Below, piece by piece: positions 9,951 through 22,880 of a stretch of 64,000 nucleotides of DNA (position 1 is the first letter of the stretch; the number at the start of each line of letters is the position of its first letter). Location of the stretch: positions 159,638 to 223,637 of the forward strand of contig NZ_JABBNI010000001.1 in assembly GCF_012926525.1 (NCBI RefSeq), given 5' to 3'. A program made the translations under genes and the position numbers. Below the pieces are notes generated by a model. That model was not told the DNA's origin and did no database searches. It saw only the letters and a program-made list of their open reading frames with translations. Source of the DNA: Clostridium muellerianum. Lineage in GTDB: Bacteria > Bacillota > Clostridia > Clostridiales > Clostridiaceae.

Positions 9951-10167
9951 AAAGCGTAGCTTTCATAATAATTATTTTTTATCTATATATTTTAAGTTAG
10001 TTATTGTAATCACAACTTAAGGCGTAGCCTGTAAGTAGTAAGTTTATTTCTAGTTTTAGATATATGTGTTATATAATGCATTATTTGACTCTCTTCAATC
10101 CTCGCGATTCTATTATACCAAAAGGAATATTTTTTGCTTTATGTGTCTATTCTGAAGGCTTTCGCCT
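9951..10167. repeat. Cluster of GC-rich mini-hairpins
   Basis: Three short hairpins stand out in AT-rich DNA: AAAGC-GTA-GCTTT (9951-9963), AGGC-GTA-GCCT (10020-10030) and AGGC-TTTC-GCCT (10156-10167). Similar GCG(T/A)AGC motifs recur at about 16175 and 63709. They look like members or fragments of a small dispersed intergenic repeat. Confidence 0.4.
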
Positions 10168-10226
10168 GAATTTTTAAGGGCTAAATTATGAAATTATCAA
10201 TATTAATATGTACAACTGAAGTTACT

Positions 10227-10360
10227 AGTTTTGATTTTAAATTTTACGTAGGGATATAGGATAAGCGTTTACTTAACTTTGAGCTTTAGACTAATTGAAA
10301 ACATTTAGTAGTGAGTAAACGCTTATCCTATATCACGTAGTAAAATTTAAAATCAAAACT
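10227..10360. repeat. Near-perfect 47-bp inverted repeats around a 40-bp centre
   Basis: Left arm 10227-10273 (AGTTTTGATTTTAAATTTTA...GCGTTTACT) and right arm 10314-10360 are reverse complements apart from a few central positions (TACGTAGGG against TACTACGTG). The shape and lack of coding capacity fit a MITE-like element. It lies just ahead of murG and would form a very stable hairpin if transcribed. Confidence 0.75.
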
Positions 10361-10502
10361 TTCACTGCACTTTGATTCGCATTTTTATATTACGAATTAT
10401 ATATAAGCTATAAGATTATGGACTAAATTATATGAAAGTAGTATTATATAAATTGAAAATATTAAATTCTATTATTTGGAATAAGTGTTGGGAGGAAAAG
10501 GT

Positions 10503-11567
10503 TTGAAAAAAATAATAATGACTGGCGGAGGTTCAGCTGGACATGTAACACCAAATCTTGCTTTAGTACCGAAATTAAAAGAATTAGGATATGAAATACA
10601 GTACATAGGAACTAAAGATGGAATAGAAAGAAAAATAATTGAACAAGAAGAAATTAAATATCATGTTATATCCAGTGGAAAACTTAGGAGATATTTTGAT
10701 ATAAAAAATTTTACAGATCCTTTTAAAGTATTAAAAGGAATATTTCAAGCAACTTTAATAATGAAAAAGGAAAAGCCTAATATGGTATTTTCTAAAGGTG
10801 GATTTGTAGCTGTCCCAGTAGTTATAGCAGCTCATTTGAATAAAATTCCAGTTATTGCTCATGAATCAGATATGACTCCAGGACTTGCCAATAGAATTTC
10901 AGCGCCTTACTGCACTAAAGTATGTGTAACTTTTCCTGAGTCTGTAAATAAGATAAAAGATAATAAAGCTGTACTTACTGGAACTCCTATAAGAGGAGAG
11001 TTACTACAGGGGAGTAAAATATTAGGACGTAAAATTTGTAAATTTGAACAGGATAAACCTATACTATTAATAATAGGAGGAAGTCTTGGATCAAAATTTA
11101 TTAATGATGTTATAAGAGACGGCATAGATAAACTTTTAGAAAAGTATAATATTGTTCATATATGTGGAAAAGGAAATTTAGATAAAGAATTAGTAGAAAA
11201 AAAGGGATATAAACAATTTGAGTACATAAATGAAGAACTTCCACATATTATGAATGCAGCAGATATAGTTTTATCAAGAGCAGGTGCTAATGTAATATTT
11301 GAACTTTTAGCTTTGAAAAAGCCTAATATACTAATTCCGCTTTCAAAGAAATCTAGCAGAGGAGATCAAATTTTAAATGCAGCTTCTTTTGAAAAAAGTG
11401 GGTATAGCATTGTAATACAGGAAGAAGAATTAAGTGAAAGTATTTTAATAGAAAGTTTAGAAACATTGTGTAATAATAAAAATAAATATATAAACAGTAT
11501 GGAAAATAGCACAGCTAAGAATGGAACTGAAGCTATAATAAGCACTATAGAAAAATACGCAAAATAA
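10503..11567 (+). CDS. murG: MurG-type UDP-GlcNAc:lipid I N-acetylglucosaminyltransferase
   Basis: A GT28-family enzyme that adds GlcNAc to lipid I to make lipid II at the inner face of the membrane. TTG 10503 is chosen (354 residues) because GGGAGGAAAAGG is spaced correctly for it; a TTG at 10485 would overlap that SD. Seen are the N-terminal [15 protein letters not shown] loop (GGTGGH-like), [41 protein letters not shown] and the donor-site [22 protein letters not shown]. Its isolated position, away from a division and cell wall cluster, is common in clostridia for this version. It follows two palindromic repeats that may affect its expression. Confidence 0.9.
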   Translation: MKKIIMTGGGSAGHVTPNLALVPKLKELGYEIQYIGTKDGIERKIIEQEEIKYHVISSGKLRRYFDIKNFTDPFKVLKGIFQATLIMKKEKPNMVFSKGGFVAVPVVIAAHLNKIPVIAHESDMTPGLANRISAPYCTKVCVTFPESVNKIKDNKAVLTGTPIRGELLQGSKILGRKICKFEQDKPILLIIGGSLGSKFINDVIRDGIDKLLEKYNIVHICGKGNLDKELVEKKGYKQFEYINEELPHIMNAADIVLSRAGANVIFELLALKKPNILIPLSKKSSRGDQILNAASFEKSGYSIVIQEEELSESILIESLETLCNNKNKYINSMENSTAKNGTEAIISTIEKYAK

Positions 11568-15511
<3,944 letters not shown>

Positions 15512-15520
15512 TATAAGAAA

Positions 15521-15546
15521 AAGAAGTGCTTAGGCACTTCTTTTTT
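15521..15546 (+). terminator. Terminator of the PFOR gene
   Basis: Perfect 9-bp stem AAGAAGTGC/GCACTTCTT with TTAG loop and a following T run, ten bases after the stop. Confidence 0.92.
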
Positions 15547-15648
15547 AGTTAATAGTTAATTATTTAAAATATAAATAAAAAAAGCTTTTAAAATTAGCTA
15601 ATTAAGGGTACAATTAGAACATAACATATTTAAGGAGGATTTTTATTT

Positions 15649-16014
15649 ATGGATAAAGAGAATTTACATGACTGCGGTTGTGGTTGTAATGATGAAGGTT
15701 GTGGATGCGGAGAACATGAGCATGAACATAATGATGATTGTGGATGCGGTTGCGGCTGCGGAGAACATGAAAATTTAATAGTTGATTTAGAAGATGAAAA
15801 CGGAAATACAGTTCCATGTGAAGTAGTTGATGGATTTGAATATAAAAATAATGAATATGCTATAGTACAGCATCCAGAAAATGGAGCAGTATATTTATTT
15901 AAAGTAGTAGGTGAAGGTGAAGAAGGAGAACTTGTAATTCCTGATGATAAAGAGTTCGAAGAAGTATCAGCTTACTATGAAAATATGGTAGAAAACGAAC
16001 ATAATCAACAATAA
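15649..16014 (+). CDS. DUF1292 protein with Cys/His-rich N-terminus
   Basis: 121 residues. Residues about 44-110 match the DUF1292 pattern (LIVDLEDENGNTVPCEV..., then YKNNEYAIVQHPENG). The first 42 residues are an unusual extension with repeated CGCGC and CGEHEHEH motifs: 12 Cys and several His and acidic residues, a strong candidate for metal binding. DUF1292 proteins in Firmicutes often sit by yrrK/yrzL and their role is unknown. SD AAGGAGG is excellent, and a terminator follows at 16111. A single-gene transcript is likely. Confidence 0.85.
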   Translation: MDKENLHDCGCGCNDEGCGCGEHEHEHNDDCGCGCGCGEHENLIVDLEDENGNTVPCEVVDGFEYKNNEYAIVQHPENGAVYLFKVVGEGEEGELVIPDDKEFEEVSAYYENMVENEHNQQ

Positions 16015-16110
16015 TAAACATAAATACTTGGTTTTAGCTAGGGTTTAAATGCAACTGAAGCTTAAAAATTTTCATGTATTAGTTAAAATTTTAAATTAGA
16101 TTAAATAAAA

Positions 16111-16146
16111 GAAAGCCGTTGCAGTAATGCATTGGCTTTCTTTATT
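16111..16146 (+). terminator. Terminator of the DUF1292 gene
   Basis: GAAAGCCGTTGCA/TGCATTGGCTTTC stem (one mismatch, one G-T pair) with GTAA loop, then TTTATT. Confidence 0.85.
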
Positions 16147-16203
16147 AACTTAACTTTTGTAGCTTAAGCACATTGCGAAGCAAAGCTTTCAAAGTTAAGA
16201 GTT
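16147..16203. repeat. Small inverted-repeat element
   Basis: AACTTAACTTTTG (16147-16159) pairs with CAAAGTTAAGAGTT (16190-16203) around a centre containing GCGAAGC, a mini-hairpin motif also echoed near 9951 and 63709. It abuts the RBS region of the next gene. Confidence 0.4.
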
Positions 16204-16227
16204 ACTAACTAGAAAGGTAGTGTTATT

Positions 16228-16869
16228 TTGGAGAAATTAGCCATTTTTGATGTAGACTATACTTTAACAAAACGAGAAACTCTTATGGAATTTTATTTAT
16301 TTATGTTAAAGAAAGAACCTAAACTCATAAGACATCTTCCAAGAAGTCTTGTATCGGTGTTTTTTTATGTATCTAAAATATTAGATGCAGGCAAAGCTAA
16401 GGAAAATTTTATATCATTTATAGATGGAATAGAAGAAGTTAGAATGAAGAAAATAGTTGAAGAATTTTATAGAACTAGATTGAGCAAAATATTCTATAAA
16501 GATGCTATGAATACTATGAAAAAATTAAAATCTGAAGGGTGTAAAATATATTTAATATCAGCATCAGCAGAATTTTATCTGGATGAATTGTATAATATAA
16601 AAGAAGTAGATATGGTTATAGGTACAAGATTTACCTGTGAAAATGGTAAATATAGAAGAAAGATTGTAGGAGAAAATTGTAAAGGAGAAGAAAAAGTAAA
16701 AAGGCTTAAGGAAGTTTTAAAAAAAGAAAATATAGAAGTAGATTTTAAAAACTCATATATGTTTTCGGATTCACTATCAGACATGCCTCTTTTTAACTTA
16801 GTGGGGAATCCGTTTCTTATTAATTATAAAAAGGGACATGACAAAATACAGATATTGAACTGGAAGTAA
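16228..16869 (+). CDS. HAD-IB family phosphatase (SerB/PSP-like)
   Basis: 213 residues starting at TTG, SD AGAAAGGTAG. Motif I is FDVDYTLT (DxDxT nucleophile pair), motif II is ISASAEF, and motif IV is FSDSLSDMPLF, the usual HAD subfamily IB set seen in SerB and CicA-like hydrolases. The cap is the short alpha-helical C1 type. It may hydrolyse phosphoserine, a phosphosugar or a lipid phosphate; nothing nearby decides. Residues IYLISAS and GTRFTCENGKY are typical of HAD-IB proteins of unknown substrate. Confidence 0.85.
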   Translation: MEKLAIFDVDYTLTKRETLMEFYLFMLKKEPKLIRHLPRSLVSVFFYVSKILDAGKAKENFISFIDGIEEVRMKKIVEEFYRTRLSKIFYKDAMNTMKKLKSEGCKIYLISASAEFYLDELYNIKEVDMVIGTRFTCENGKYRRKIVGENCKGEEKVKRLKEVLKKENIEVDFKNSYMFSDSLSDMPLFNLVGNPFLINYKKGHDKIQILNWK

Positions 16870-17065
16870 ATGAGAGTTAAGAATTAATAAGAGACAGTTA
16901 GAGTAGTACTTTTTCATAAAAAACTTTGAATAAATTTTTAATAGCTTGAATTTTAGGTTTAAAATCATATAAAAAAAGTGCACTTAGTTCTATATTTTAC
17001 TAATTATATACTTTTGTGGTATAATAATTGTTATAAAATAAAAATTATTAAATGGAGTGATTTTA

Positions 17066-17905
17066 ATGAATGAATGCTTTAATAAGTATTTTATATACAA
17101 TTCTGAAATAAAAAATTCTGAAGAATTCGATGATGCCATGTTAAATAAAGGTAAATCTTTATACGAAGTTATAAGAATAATAGATGGCAAACCTTTATTT
17201 TTAGATAGACATTTAAATAGAATGGATAATTCATCAAAAATATCAAAACTAAGTTTATGGCTTAATAAAAAGCGTGTAGAAGAAAAAATATTGCAATTAA
17301 TAAAAATAAATGGTGTTGATTCAGGCAATATAAAATTTTTATTTAATTTTCAAGAAGATGTATTAAAAAAAGAACAAAATAAGACTTTTATGTGTTATTT
17401 TGTAAAACATCATTATCCTTTTAAAGAAGATTACGAAAATGGAGTAGATACGATACTTTATCACGGAGAAAGAAATAATCCTAATGCAAAAATTATAAAT
17501 TCAGATTTTAGATCTATGGTGGATAAGGAAATAGTGGCTAAAAGTGCTTTTGAAGCTATATTAGTAGATCGAAATGGTAATATAACCGAAGGTAGCAAAT
17601 CTAATATATTCATGATTAAAAATAATAGTGTCTTAACAGCACCTCTTGAAGATGTTTTACCAGGGGTTACTAGAAATGTTATAATGGACTTATGTAAGGA
17701 TTTAGGCATTGAATTAAAAGAAGAAAAAATTAATTATAATAATTTAGAAAGTTTAGAAGCTCTATTCATATCAGGCACTTCTCCAAAAGTTTTACCTATA
17801 AAATCTATAGATAAAATGAATTTTAATTCTGCAAAAAATGAAATGGTTCTCAAAATAATGAAAGCATACGATGAAGCAGTTAAAAAGGATATTTTAAGTA
17901 TATGA
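17066..17905 (+). CDS. Class IV aminotransferase-fold protein, catalytic Lys not evident
   Basis: 279 residues from ATG 17066 (SD TGGAGTG; the GTG at 17057 lies within that SD). The fold is that of D-alanine/branched-chain aminotransferases and aminodeoxychorismate lyase: GKSLYEVIRIIDGKPLFLDRHLNRM, then GNITEGSKSNIFMIKN and GVTRNVIMDLC. In PabC and D-amino-acid transaminase the PLP lysine lies eleven residues before the Lys/Arg of the V/L-A-K/R motif. Counting back the same distance from EIVAK here gives Phe in SDFRSMVDK. Unless a gap shifts the alignment, the Schiff-base lysine is missing. The product may be a PLP enzyme of altered chemistry or an inactive paralogue. Confidence 0.8.
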   Translation: MNECFNKYFIYNSEIKNSEEFDDAMLNKGKSLYEVIRIIDGKPLFLDRHLNRMDNSSKISKLSLWLNKKRVEEKILQLIKINGVDSGNIKFLFNFQEDVLKKEQNKTFMCYFVKHHYPFKEDYENGVDTILYHGERNNPNAKIINSDFRSMVDKEIVAKSAFEAILVDRNGNITEGSKSNIFMIKNNSVLTAPLEDVLPGVTRNVIMDLCKDLGIELKEEKINYNNLESLEALFISGTSPKVLPIKSIDKMNFNSAKNEMVLKIMKAYDEAVKKDILSI

Positions 17906-17908
17906 AAG

Positions 17909-18043
17909 AAAATAACAAGTAAAAGATGTTAGTATATTTTGCGATTGACAAGGAAAAGCAGGTTCCACTGATGGTTGTTTTATCAAAGGGTTTTGTTGAC
18001 GCAGTATGACGCAAAATATACTAACTGGCTTCCTAGTTATTTT
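17909..18043. repeat. Long inverted repeat after the aminotransferase gene
   Basis: A perfect 16-bp pair GTTAGTATATTTTGCG (17928-17943) and CGCAAAATATACTAAC (18010-18025), with an outer pair AAAATAAC/GTTATTTT (17909-17916, 18036-18043), encloses about 66 bases. It may serve as a terminator, but the size and perfection suggest a MITE-like insertion. Confidence 0.7.
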
Positions 18044-18120
18044 TGAATATGCCTTAAGTTAAAAAATATTTTATTAAAATTATGAATAGAGTTTTTAGTA
18101 ATACATCTAGCAGTAATATT

Positions 18121-18163
18121 AAGCTTAAAAGCAAAAAAAGACTTATGCTTTTAAGCTTATTTT
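18121..18163 (+). terminator. Strong rho-independent terminator
   Basis: Perfect 13-bp stem AAGCTTAAAAGCA/TGCTTTTAAGCTT followed by ATTTTTATC. It isolates the chemotaxis operon from upstream transcription. Confidence 0.88.
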
Positions 18164-18656
18164 TATCTTATGAATATTTATTTGTTATATGGTTTTTTAG
18201 AATAAGATAAAATGTTTATATACATATAACAATATAAGTTATATAATAAGAGAAAAGTACAATTATGGGTATTTATGGCACATGTTTTCTAATAATTAAG
18301 ATTTTAAGAGTTTTTTTCTTAGGGAGGAAGAGAGTTATATTAAAGTTTAATATTTTTTCTAAATATACATTCTTATATGTTGTGTAATATTTTTGAAATT
18401 AAGGAAGGTTTAATTGAGATAGGTGAAAGTAGGCATCTACAAAGTTCAATATATCTATTACAGTTTATAGAAAATTATTATGGATATTCAAACTAAAAGT
18501 TGTATCATTAAATGTAAAGTATAACAAAAAAGTGTAAAATTCATTTTTATACAAAATACATCATAATAAGTATTTTATACCATAGTTTACCCATGTTATA
18601 ATAAATACATATAGAACTTTGAAATTTAAGAAGTTTTATGTAATACAAATATTACA
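18164..18656. other. AT-rich gap, nothing recognised
   Basis: About 490 bases with no credible frame or RNA structure that I can recognise. It ends at the sigma-D promoter of the chemotaxis operon. Confidence 0.4.
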
Positions 18657-18683
18657 TAAAGAGAAAAGAAAATGAAACGATAA
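18657..18683 (+). promoter_or_regulatory. Sigma-D (FliA) promoter of the fapA-che-fliMY operon
   Basis: TAAA (18657-18660), exactly 15 bases, AACGATAA (18676-18683). It fits the sigma-28 pattern TAAA-N15-NCCGATAA and lies 59 bases before the fapA start. Confidence 0.78.
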
Positions 18684-18742
18684 TATTAAGAACCTTTAGA
18701 ATTTAAAAAGTATTTAGGTTATATATAATAGGGGGGAAATTA

Positions 18743-20701
18743 ATGAAAAAGATATATGAGGAGTCCTCATTAGAAAAAAGTATAAAAAAGGCCTGCAATG
18801 AATTTGGTGTGACTGAGGAACAAGTAAAATATAAAATTTTAGATGAGAAGAAACATTTGTTTATGAGAAAGTTAGTTGTTGAAATAGAGATTTTAGATGA
18901 TGTGAAGGCTGAAAATGTCCAAATTAATGATGAAGAATTATATATAGATAAAAAAGATGGCACTGTAAAAATATTGAATGGTAAAGTAGTGGTTAAAAAC
19001 CCTGAAGAAGGAGGAGCACCTGCATCTATAGCAGTAAGTGATAGCATAAAGGTAATAGTAGATGGCGAGGAAGTTAAGGGTAAAAAAGAAGTTTTTAAAG
19101 AAAATAAAATAGAAGTTTTTTTTCCGGAAGGTAAAGCCTATAGAGAACTAAAAATTAATTTATCCGATGATTTAATGGAAGCGTATGCAAGTATTGTATA
19201 TAAACCTGAAAATGTATTTAAATTGAAAGATTGTGAAGAAACTACAATGGCAGTTTTAAAAACTGAGGTTGTTAAACAAAATTTTCCACCAAAGTATAAA
19301 GTTGAAGAACTTAAGCAAGAATTAAACAACAATAATGTAGTATATGGTATAATAGAAGAAAATTTGAGATCATGTGTAGAAAATCCGTGTAAAAACTATC
19401 TAGTTGCTAAAGGTGATCAGATACAAAACGGAAAAGATGATTTTGTGGAAGTAAAATTTCAGACCGATGCAGATTTGAAAAAATTGAAGGAAGATAAAGT
19501 TGGAAATATAGACTTTAAAAGTATAGGTTCTGTAGCAGCAGTGGAAAAAGGAGATTTAATAGCTGAGAGGCATCCTGGGGATGGTGGAAAAGATGGATGT
19601 GATGTTGCTGGAAAAATAAAAAAGCATAAACCAGGAAAAAAATTAAAATTAAAAGCAGGAGAAGGATGCACTACTAGTGATAATTTAATATTTTCAACTA
19701 GATCAGGAAAACCATGTGTAAAAAGCAATACCTTTTATGTTTATCAAGTTCATGAAATTAGAAGTGATGTGGATTTGAAAACAGGTAATATAAAGTTTAT
19801 GGGAGATATAATCGTATATGGTAGTGTAAAAGAAGGAATGCAAATAGAGTGTGGAAACTCCTTAATTATAGAAAAGGATGTAGAAAGAGCTGATATAAAA
19901 TCAATTGGAGATATAAGTGTAAAAGGTAATGTTATTGCTGGTAAAATATTTGCTGGTGGTGAGGATGTTGCAAAAATTAAATGCATAAAAGACTTACAAA
20001 CTTTTAAAGAAACATTAACCAATTTAATATCAGCAGTAGAAGAAATAAGAAAGTTTAACCTTTTAGGTCCTGATAAGAAAGATGGAGAAATAATAAAGAT
20101 TCTTATAGAAAACAAATTTAAAACATTTTCAAAGCTATGTATAAATGTTGTTGCAGATTTAAATATGCAGCGTGGTGATTATGATGAGGAAGGTTTAGTA
20201 AAACTTATAAGAACAAAGTTAATAGGAATAGCACCTGTTAGCATAGAACATTATTCAATATTACGTAAGATTATAGAAGCTGTAGAAGAAAAGTTGGTGA
20301 TTTTAAATAATGATTTATCTATACCCGTAAATGTAAAACTGTCGTATTGCCAGGACTCAAATGTGCAAAGCTCAGGAGATATTGTTATATCTGGAAAGGG
20401 TGAGTATATATCTAATATTGCAGCTAATGGAAGTATATATTTTATGCAAGAGAGAAGCGTGGCTAGAGGTGGAAGCTTAAATGCTAAAGACGAAATTAAG
20501 TGTAGAATAGTTGGAAGTACAGCGGGAGTGTCCACAAAGTTAAAGGTGGAAAAGAGTGGACACATATGGATTGATGAAGCTTACCAAAATACGATATTCT
20601 TAGTAGGAAATAGAGAATATATTTTGGATACGCCAAGCAGAGGTGTACATGCATATCTAGATAGCAGCGGTGATATAGTTGTAGATAAGTTGAAGCTTTA
20701 A
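18743..20701 (+). CDS. fapA: FapA family flagellar assembly protein (DUF342)
   Basis: 652 residues. The N-terminus (1-50, SLEKSIKKACNEFGVTEEQVKYKIL) resembles a Jag-N domain, residues about 155-320 are the conserved DUF342/FapA N-terminal region, and residues about 340-640 are beta-rich with repeated hydrophobic turns (for example GDIVISGKGEYISNIAANG) suggesting a beta-helix like MinC-C. FapA (FlaA/YlxH neighbourhood) proteins affect flagellar placement or assembly. SD GGGGGG is strong. It is first in a chain of 11 genes with short spacers, under the sigma-D site at 18657. Confidence 0.85.
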   Translation: MKKIYEESSLEKSIKKACNEFGVTEEQVKYKILDEKKHLFMRKLVVEIEILDDVKAENVQINDEELYIDKKDGTVKILNGKVVVKNPEEGGAPASIAVSDSIKVIVDGEEVKGKKEVFKENKIEVFFPEGKAYRELKINLSDDLMEAYASIVYKPENVFKLKDCEETTMAVLKTEVVKQNFPPKYKVEELKQELNNNNVVYGIIEENLRSCVENPCKNYLVAKGDQIQNGKDDFVEVKFQTDADLKKLKEDKVGNIDFKSIGSVAAVEKGDLIAERHPGDGGKDGCDVAGKIKKHKPGKKLKLKAGEGCTTSDNLIFSTRSGKPCVKSNTFYVYQVHEIRSDVDLKTGNIKFMGDIIVYGSVKEGMQIECGNSLIIEKDVERADIKSIGDISVKGNVIAGKIFAGGEDVAKIKCIKDLQTFKETLTNLISAVEEIRKFNLLGPDKKDGEIIKILIENKFKTFSKLCINVVADLNMQRGDYDEEGLVKLIRTKLIGIAPVSIEHYSILRKIIEAVEEKLVILNNDLSIPVNVKLSYCQDSNVQSSGDIVISGKGEYISNIAANGSIYFMQERSVARGGSLNAKDEIKCRIVGSTAGVSTKLKVEKSGHIWIDEAYQNTIFLVGNREYILDTPSRGVHAYLDSSGDIVVDKLKL

Positions 20702-20786
20702 AAAATTATAATTATTATTGATGAATACACAGATTTTGTAAGATTTTACACTGAATTTAATAAAATGGGGAGGAGTTATCAAAAAA

Positions 20787-21233
20787 ATGGATAGTAAAGA
20801 AGCTAAAATATTAATATTCAGCATAAATGGAGAAGAATATGCTACAGATATTATGGAAGTGGAAAGAATTTTGGGATATGAACAGCCAACTAAGATTCCT
20901 GATTCTCCGGCGTTTGTAGAAGGAGTAATAAATTATGAAGGAGATGTACTGCCTGTAATATCTTTAGCTAAAAGATTCAATTTGCAGGAAGAAGAAAAAA
21001 ATGATAATGCCAAAATAATAGTGTCAAAGCAAAAAAATAATAAGTTCGGCATAGTTGTTCATGTGGTATCAGAAGTTAGAAATATACATGAAAATGAAAT
21101 AGAAGATCCACCTGAAATAGCAGTAGGAATTTCAAAAAGGTATATAAAAGGTTTGGTAAAAATAAAAGGACAAATAATTATATTGCTGGATCTTGGAAAT
21201 ATATTAACAGAGGATGAAAAAAAGCTTATTTAA
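20787..21233 (+). CDS. cheW: Chemotaxis coupling protein CheW (first copy)
   Basis: 148 residues, a single CheW domain (two SH3-like barrels): ILIFSINGEEYATDIMEVERIL, VEGVINYEGDVLPVISLAKRF and YIKGLVKIKGQIIILLDLGNIL. It bridges chemoreceptors to CheA. A second CheW gene lies at 27010 and shares only the family pattern, so the two are not recent duplicates. Confidence 0.92.
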   Translation: MDSKEAKILIFSINGEEYATDIMEVERILGYEQPTKIPDSPAFVEGVINYEGDVLPVISLAKRFNLQEEEKNDNAKIIVSKQKNNKFGIVVHVVSEVRNIHENEIEDPPEIAVGISKRYIKGLVKIKGQIIILLDLGNILTEDEKKLI

Positions 21234-21258
21234 TTTATGAAATGAAAGGTGTATATTT

Positions 21259-21747
21259 ATGGAGATAAAAGAGATAAAAGTAGGAATTGCAGATTTAAAT
21301 ACAGCTTTTTCTCCTGACAGAATAATAACTGTAGGGTTGGGTTCTTGTATAGGAATAGCCATATATGATGCAACAAAGTCTTTAGGTGGACTTGCTCATA
21401 TAATGCTTCCTGATAGTACTCAATTTAATAACGTAACAAATCCGTTAAAGTTTGCTGATTTAGCAGTTCCTATATTGATAGAAAAATTAGAAAAGTTAGG
21501 TGCATCAAGACGAAACCTCAAAGCAAAAATAGCTGGAGGAGCTTCTATGTTTAACTTTTCAGATAAAAGTATGATAATGGATATTGGAAATAGAAATGGT
21601 ATAGCAGTAAAAAATGCTTTAAAAGAATATTCAATACCTTTAATTGGAGAGGATATTGGAGGAAACAAAGGCAGAACTATGATACTTGATAATAGTGATG
21701 GAGCTGTAACCATTAAAACAGTTGGAATGGGAGTAAGAGAACTTTAA
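21259..21747 (+). CDS. cheD: Chemoreceptor glutamine deamidase CheD
   Basis: 162 residues. The catalytic Cys lies in TVGLGSCIGIAIYD and the His in GGLAHIMLPDS, with Thr/Ser partners and the AGGASMF motif, all diagnostic of CheD. It deamidates receptor glutamines and, with CheC (25732), forms the CheC-CheD-CheY-P adaptation loop known from Bacillus and Thermotoga. SD AAAGGTG is well placed. Confidence 0.94.
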   Translation: MEIKEIKVGIADLNTAFSPDRIITVGLGSCIGIAIYDATKSLGGLAHIMLPDSTQFNNVTNPLKFADLAVPILIEKLEKLGASRRNLKAKIAGGASMFNFSDKSMIMDIGNRNGIAVKNALKEYSIPLIGEDIGGNKGRTMILDNSDGAVTIKTVGMGVREL

Positions 21748-21798
21748 TTTGTTGGTAAATGTGCCATAAGCTTAAGTTAAAAAAGAGGTGATGGTAAT

Positions 21799-22875
21799 TT
21801 GAGTAAAGTTAAAGTTTTGGTCGTGGATGATTCTGCTTTAATGAGAAAATTTATATCAGATATGATAAATGAAGAATCTGATATGGAGGCTATGGATATT
21901 GCAAGGAATGGAGAAGATTTTTTAAATAAACTAGTACAAGGCAGCGTTCCAGATGTTATAACTTTGGATGTGGAAATGCCTAAGATAGATGGAATTACTG
22001 CATTAAAGAAGCTAAAAAAAATGAACATAAATATACCTGTAATAGTCTTAAGCAGTATTTCAAAGAGAGGACCTGAACTTACTATGGAATGTCTTGAAGC
22101 AGGAGCATTTGACTTTGTACCAAAGCCTTCTGGAACAATATCTCTTGACATAAATAAAATTAAAAATGAATTAGTTGAAAAAATAAGATTGGCATTTAAA
22201 AAGGGATTGCCAGAAGATCAAATGGTTGGAAAGGATATGCAGTTAGATAATAAATTTCAAACCGGAATAAAAGCTGAAATGAAAACAACTAGTAGACAAG
22301 GTAAAGTGGAAGCTGTAGTTATAGGAGCATCTACAGGTGGACCTAAGGCGATATATACAGTAGTTACAGCGCTACCAGAAAATTTAGGAGTTCCTGTGTT
22401 TGTAGTACAACATATGCCTGTAGGATTTACAAAGGCTTTTTCAGAAAGACTTAATTCGAATAGTAAAATACATGTAGTAGAAGCATCGGAGGGTATGGAT
22501 ATAAAAAAGGATACAGTATATGTAGCACAAGGTGGATTTCATATGGAAGTGGGATCAGATCATAAAATACATTTGAATACTGAGCCTCCTATATGGGGAG
22601 TACGTCCAGCTGTAGATAAATTATTTATTTCTGCCTCAAAAGTGTATGGATCTCAAATTGTAAGTGTAGTACTTACTGGCATGGGGAAAGATGGTGCTGA
22701 AGGAACTGTAGAAATTAAAAAAAAGGGGGGCTTAACTATAGCTGAAGATAAGTCTACTTGTACTATATATGGTATGCCAAAGGCAGCTTATGAAACTGGT
22801 ATGGTAGATAAAGTATTGCCAATAGATAATGTAGCATATGAAATAATAAAAGTAGTATCAGGGATTGGGAGGTAG
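21799..22875 (+). CDS. cheB: Protein-glutamate methylesterase/glutaminase CheB
   Basis: 358 residues from TTG 21799 (SD AGAGGTGATGG). The receiver domain (1-120) has the acidic pair Asp10-Asp11, phosphorylation site Asp57 in TLDVEMPKIDG, and Lys in VPKPSG. A linker (about 125-170) leads to the methylesterase with the catalytic Ser in VIGASTGGPKAI, His in VVQHMPVGFTKAF and Asp in LTGMGKDGAEG. It removes methyl groups from chemoreceptors and is activated by CheA phosphorylation. Five bases separate it from cheR. Confidence 0.96.
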   Translation: MSKVKVLVVDDSALMRKFISDMINEESDMEAMDIARNGEDFLNKLVQGSVPDVITLDVEMPKIDGITALKKLKKMNINIPVIVLSSISKRGPELTMECLEAGAFDFVPKPSGTISLDINKIKNELVEKIRLAFKKGLPEDQMVGKDMQLDNKFQTGIKAEMKTTSRQGKVEAVVIGASTGGPKAIYTVVTALPENLGVPVFVVQHMPVGFTKAFSERLNSNSKIHVVEASEGMDIKKDTVYVAQGGFHMEVGSDHKIHLNTEPPIWGVRPAVDKLFISASKVYGSQIVSVVLTGMGKDGAEGTVEIKKKGGLTIAEDKSTCTIYGMPKAAYETGMVDKVLPIDNVAYEIIKVVSGIGR

Positions 22876-22880
22876 ATTTT

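Noticed and set aside
9765..9959. A 64-codon open frame (MRRPVAFRAFAVLA...)
   Set aside because: It lies wholly within the long palindrome at 9646-9931, has no SD, and its residues follow the structure of the repeat rather than a protein family.
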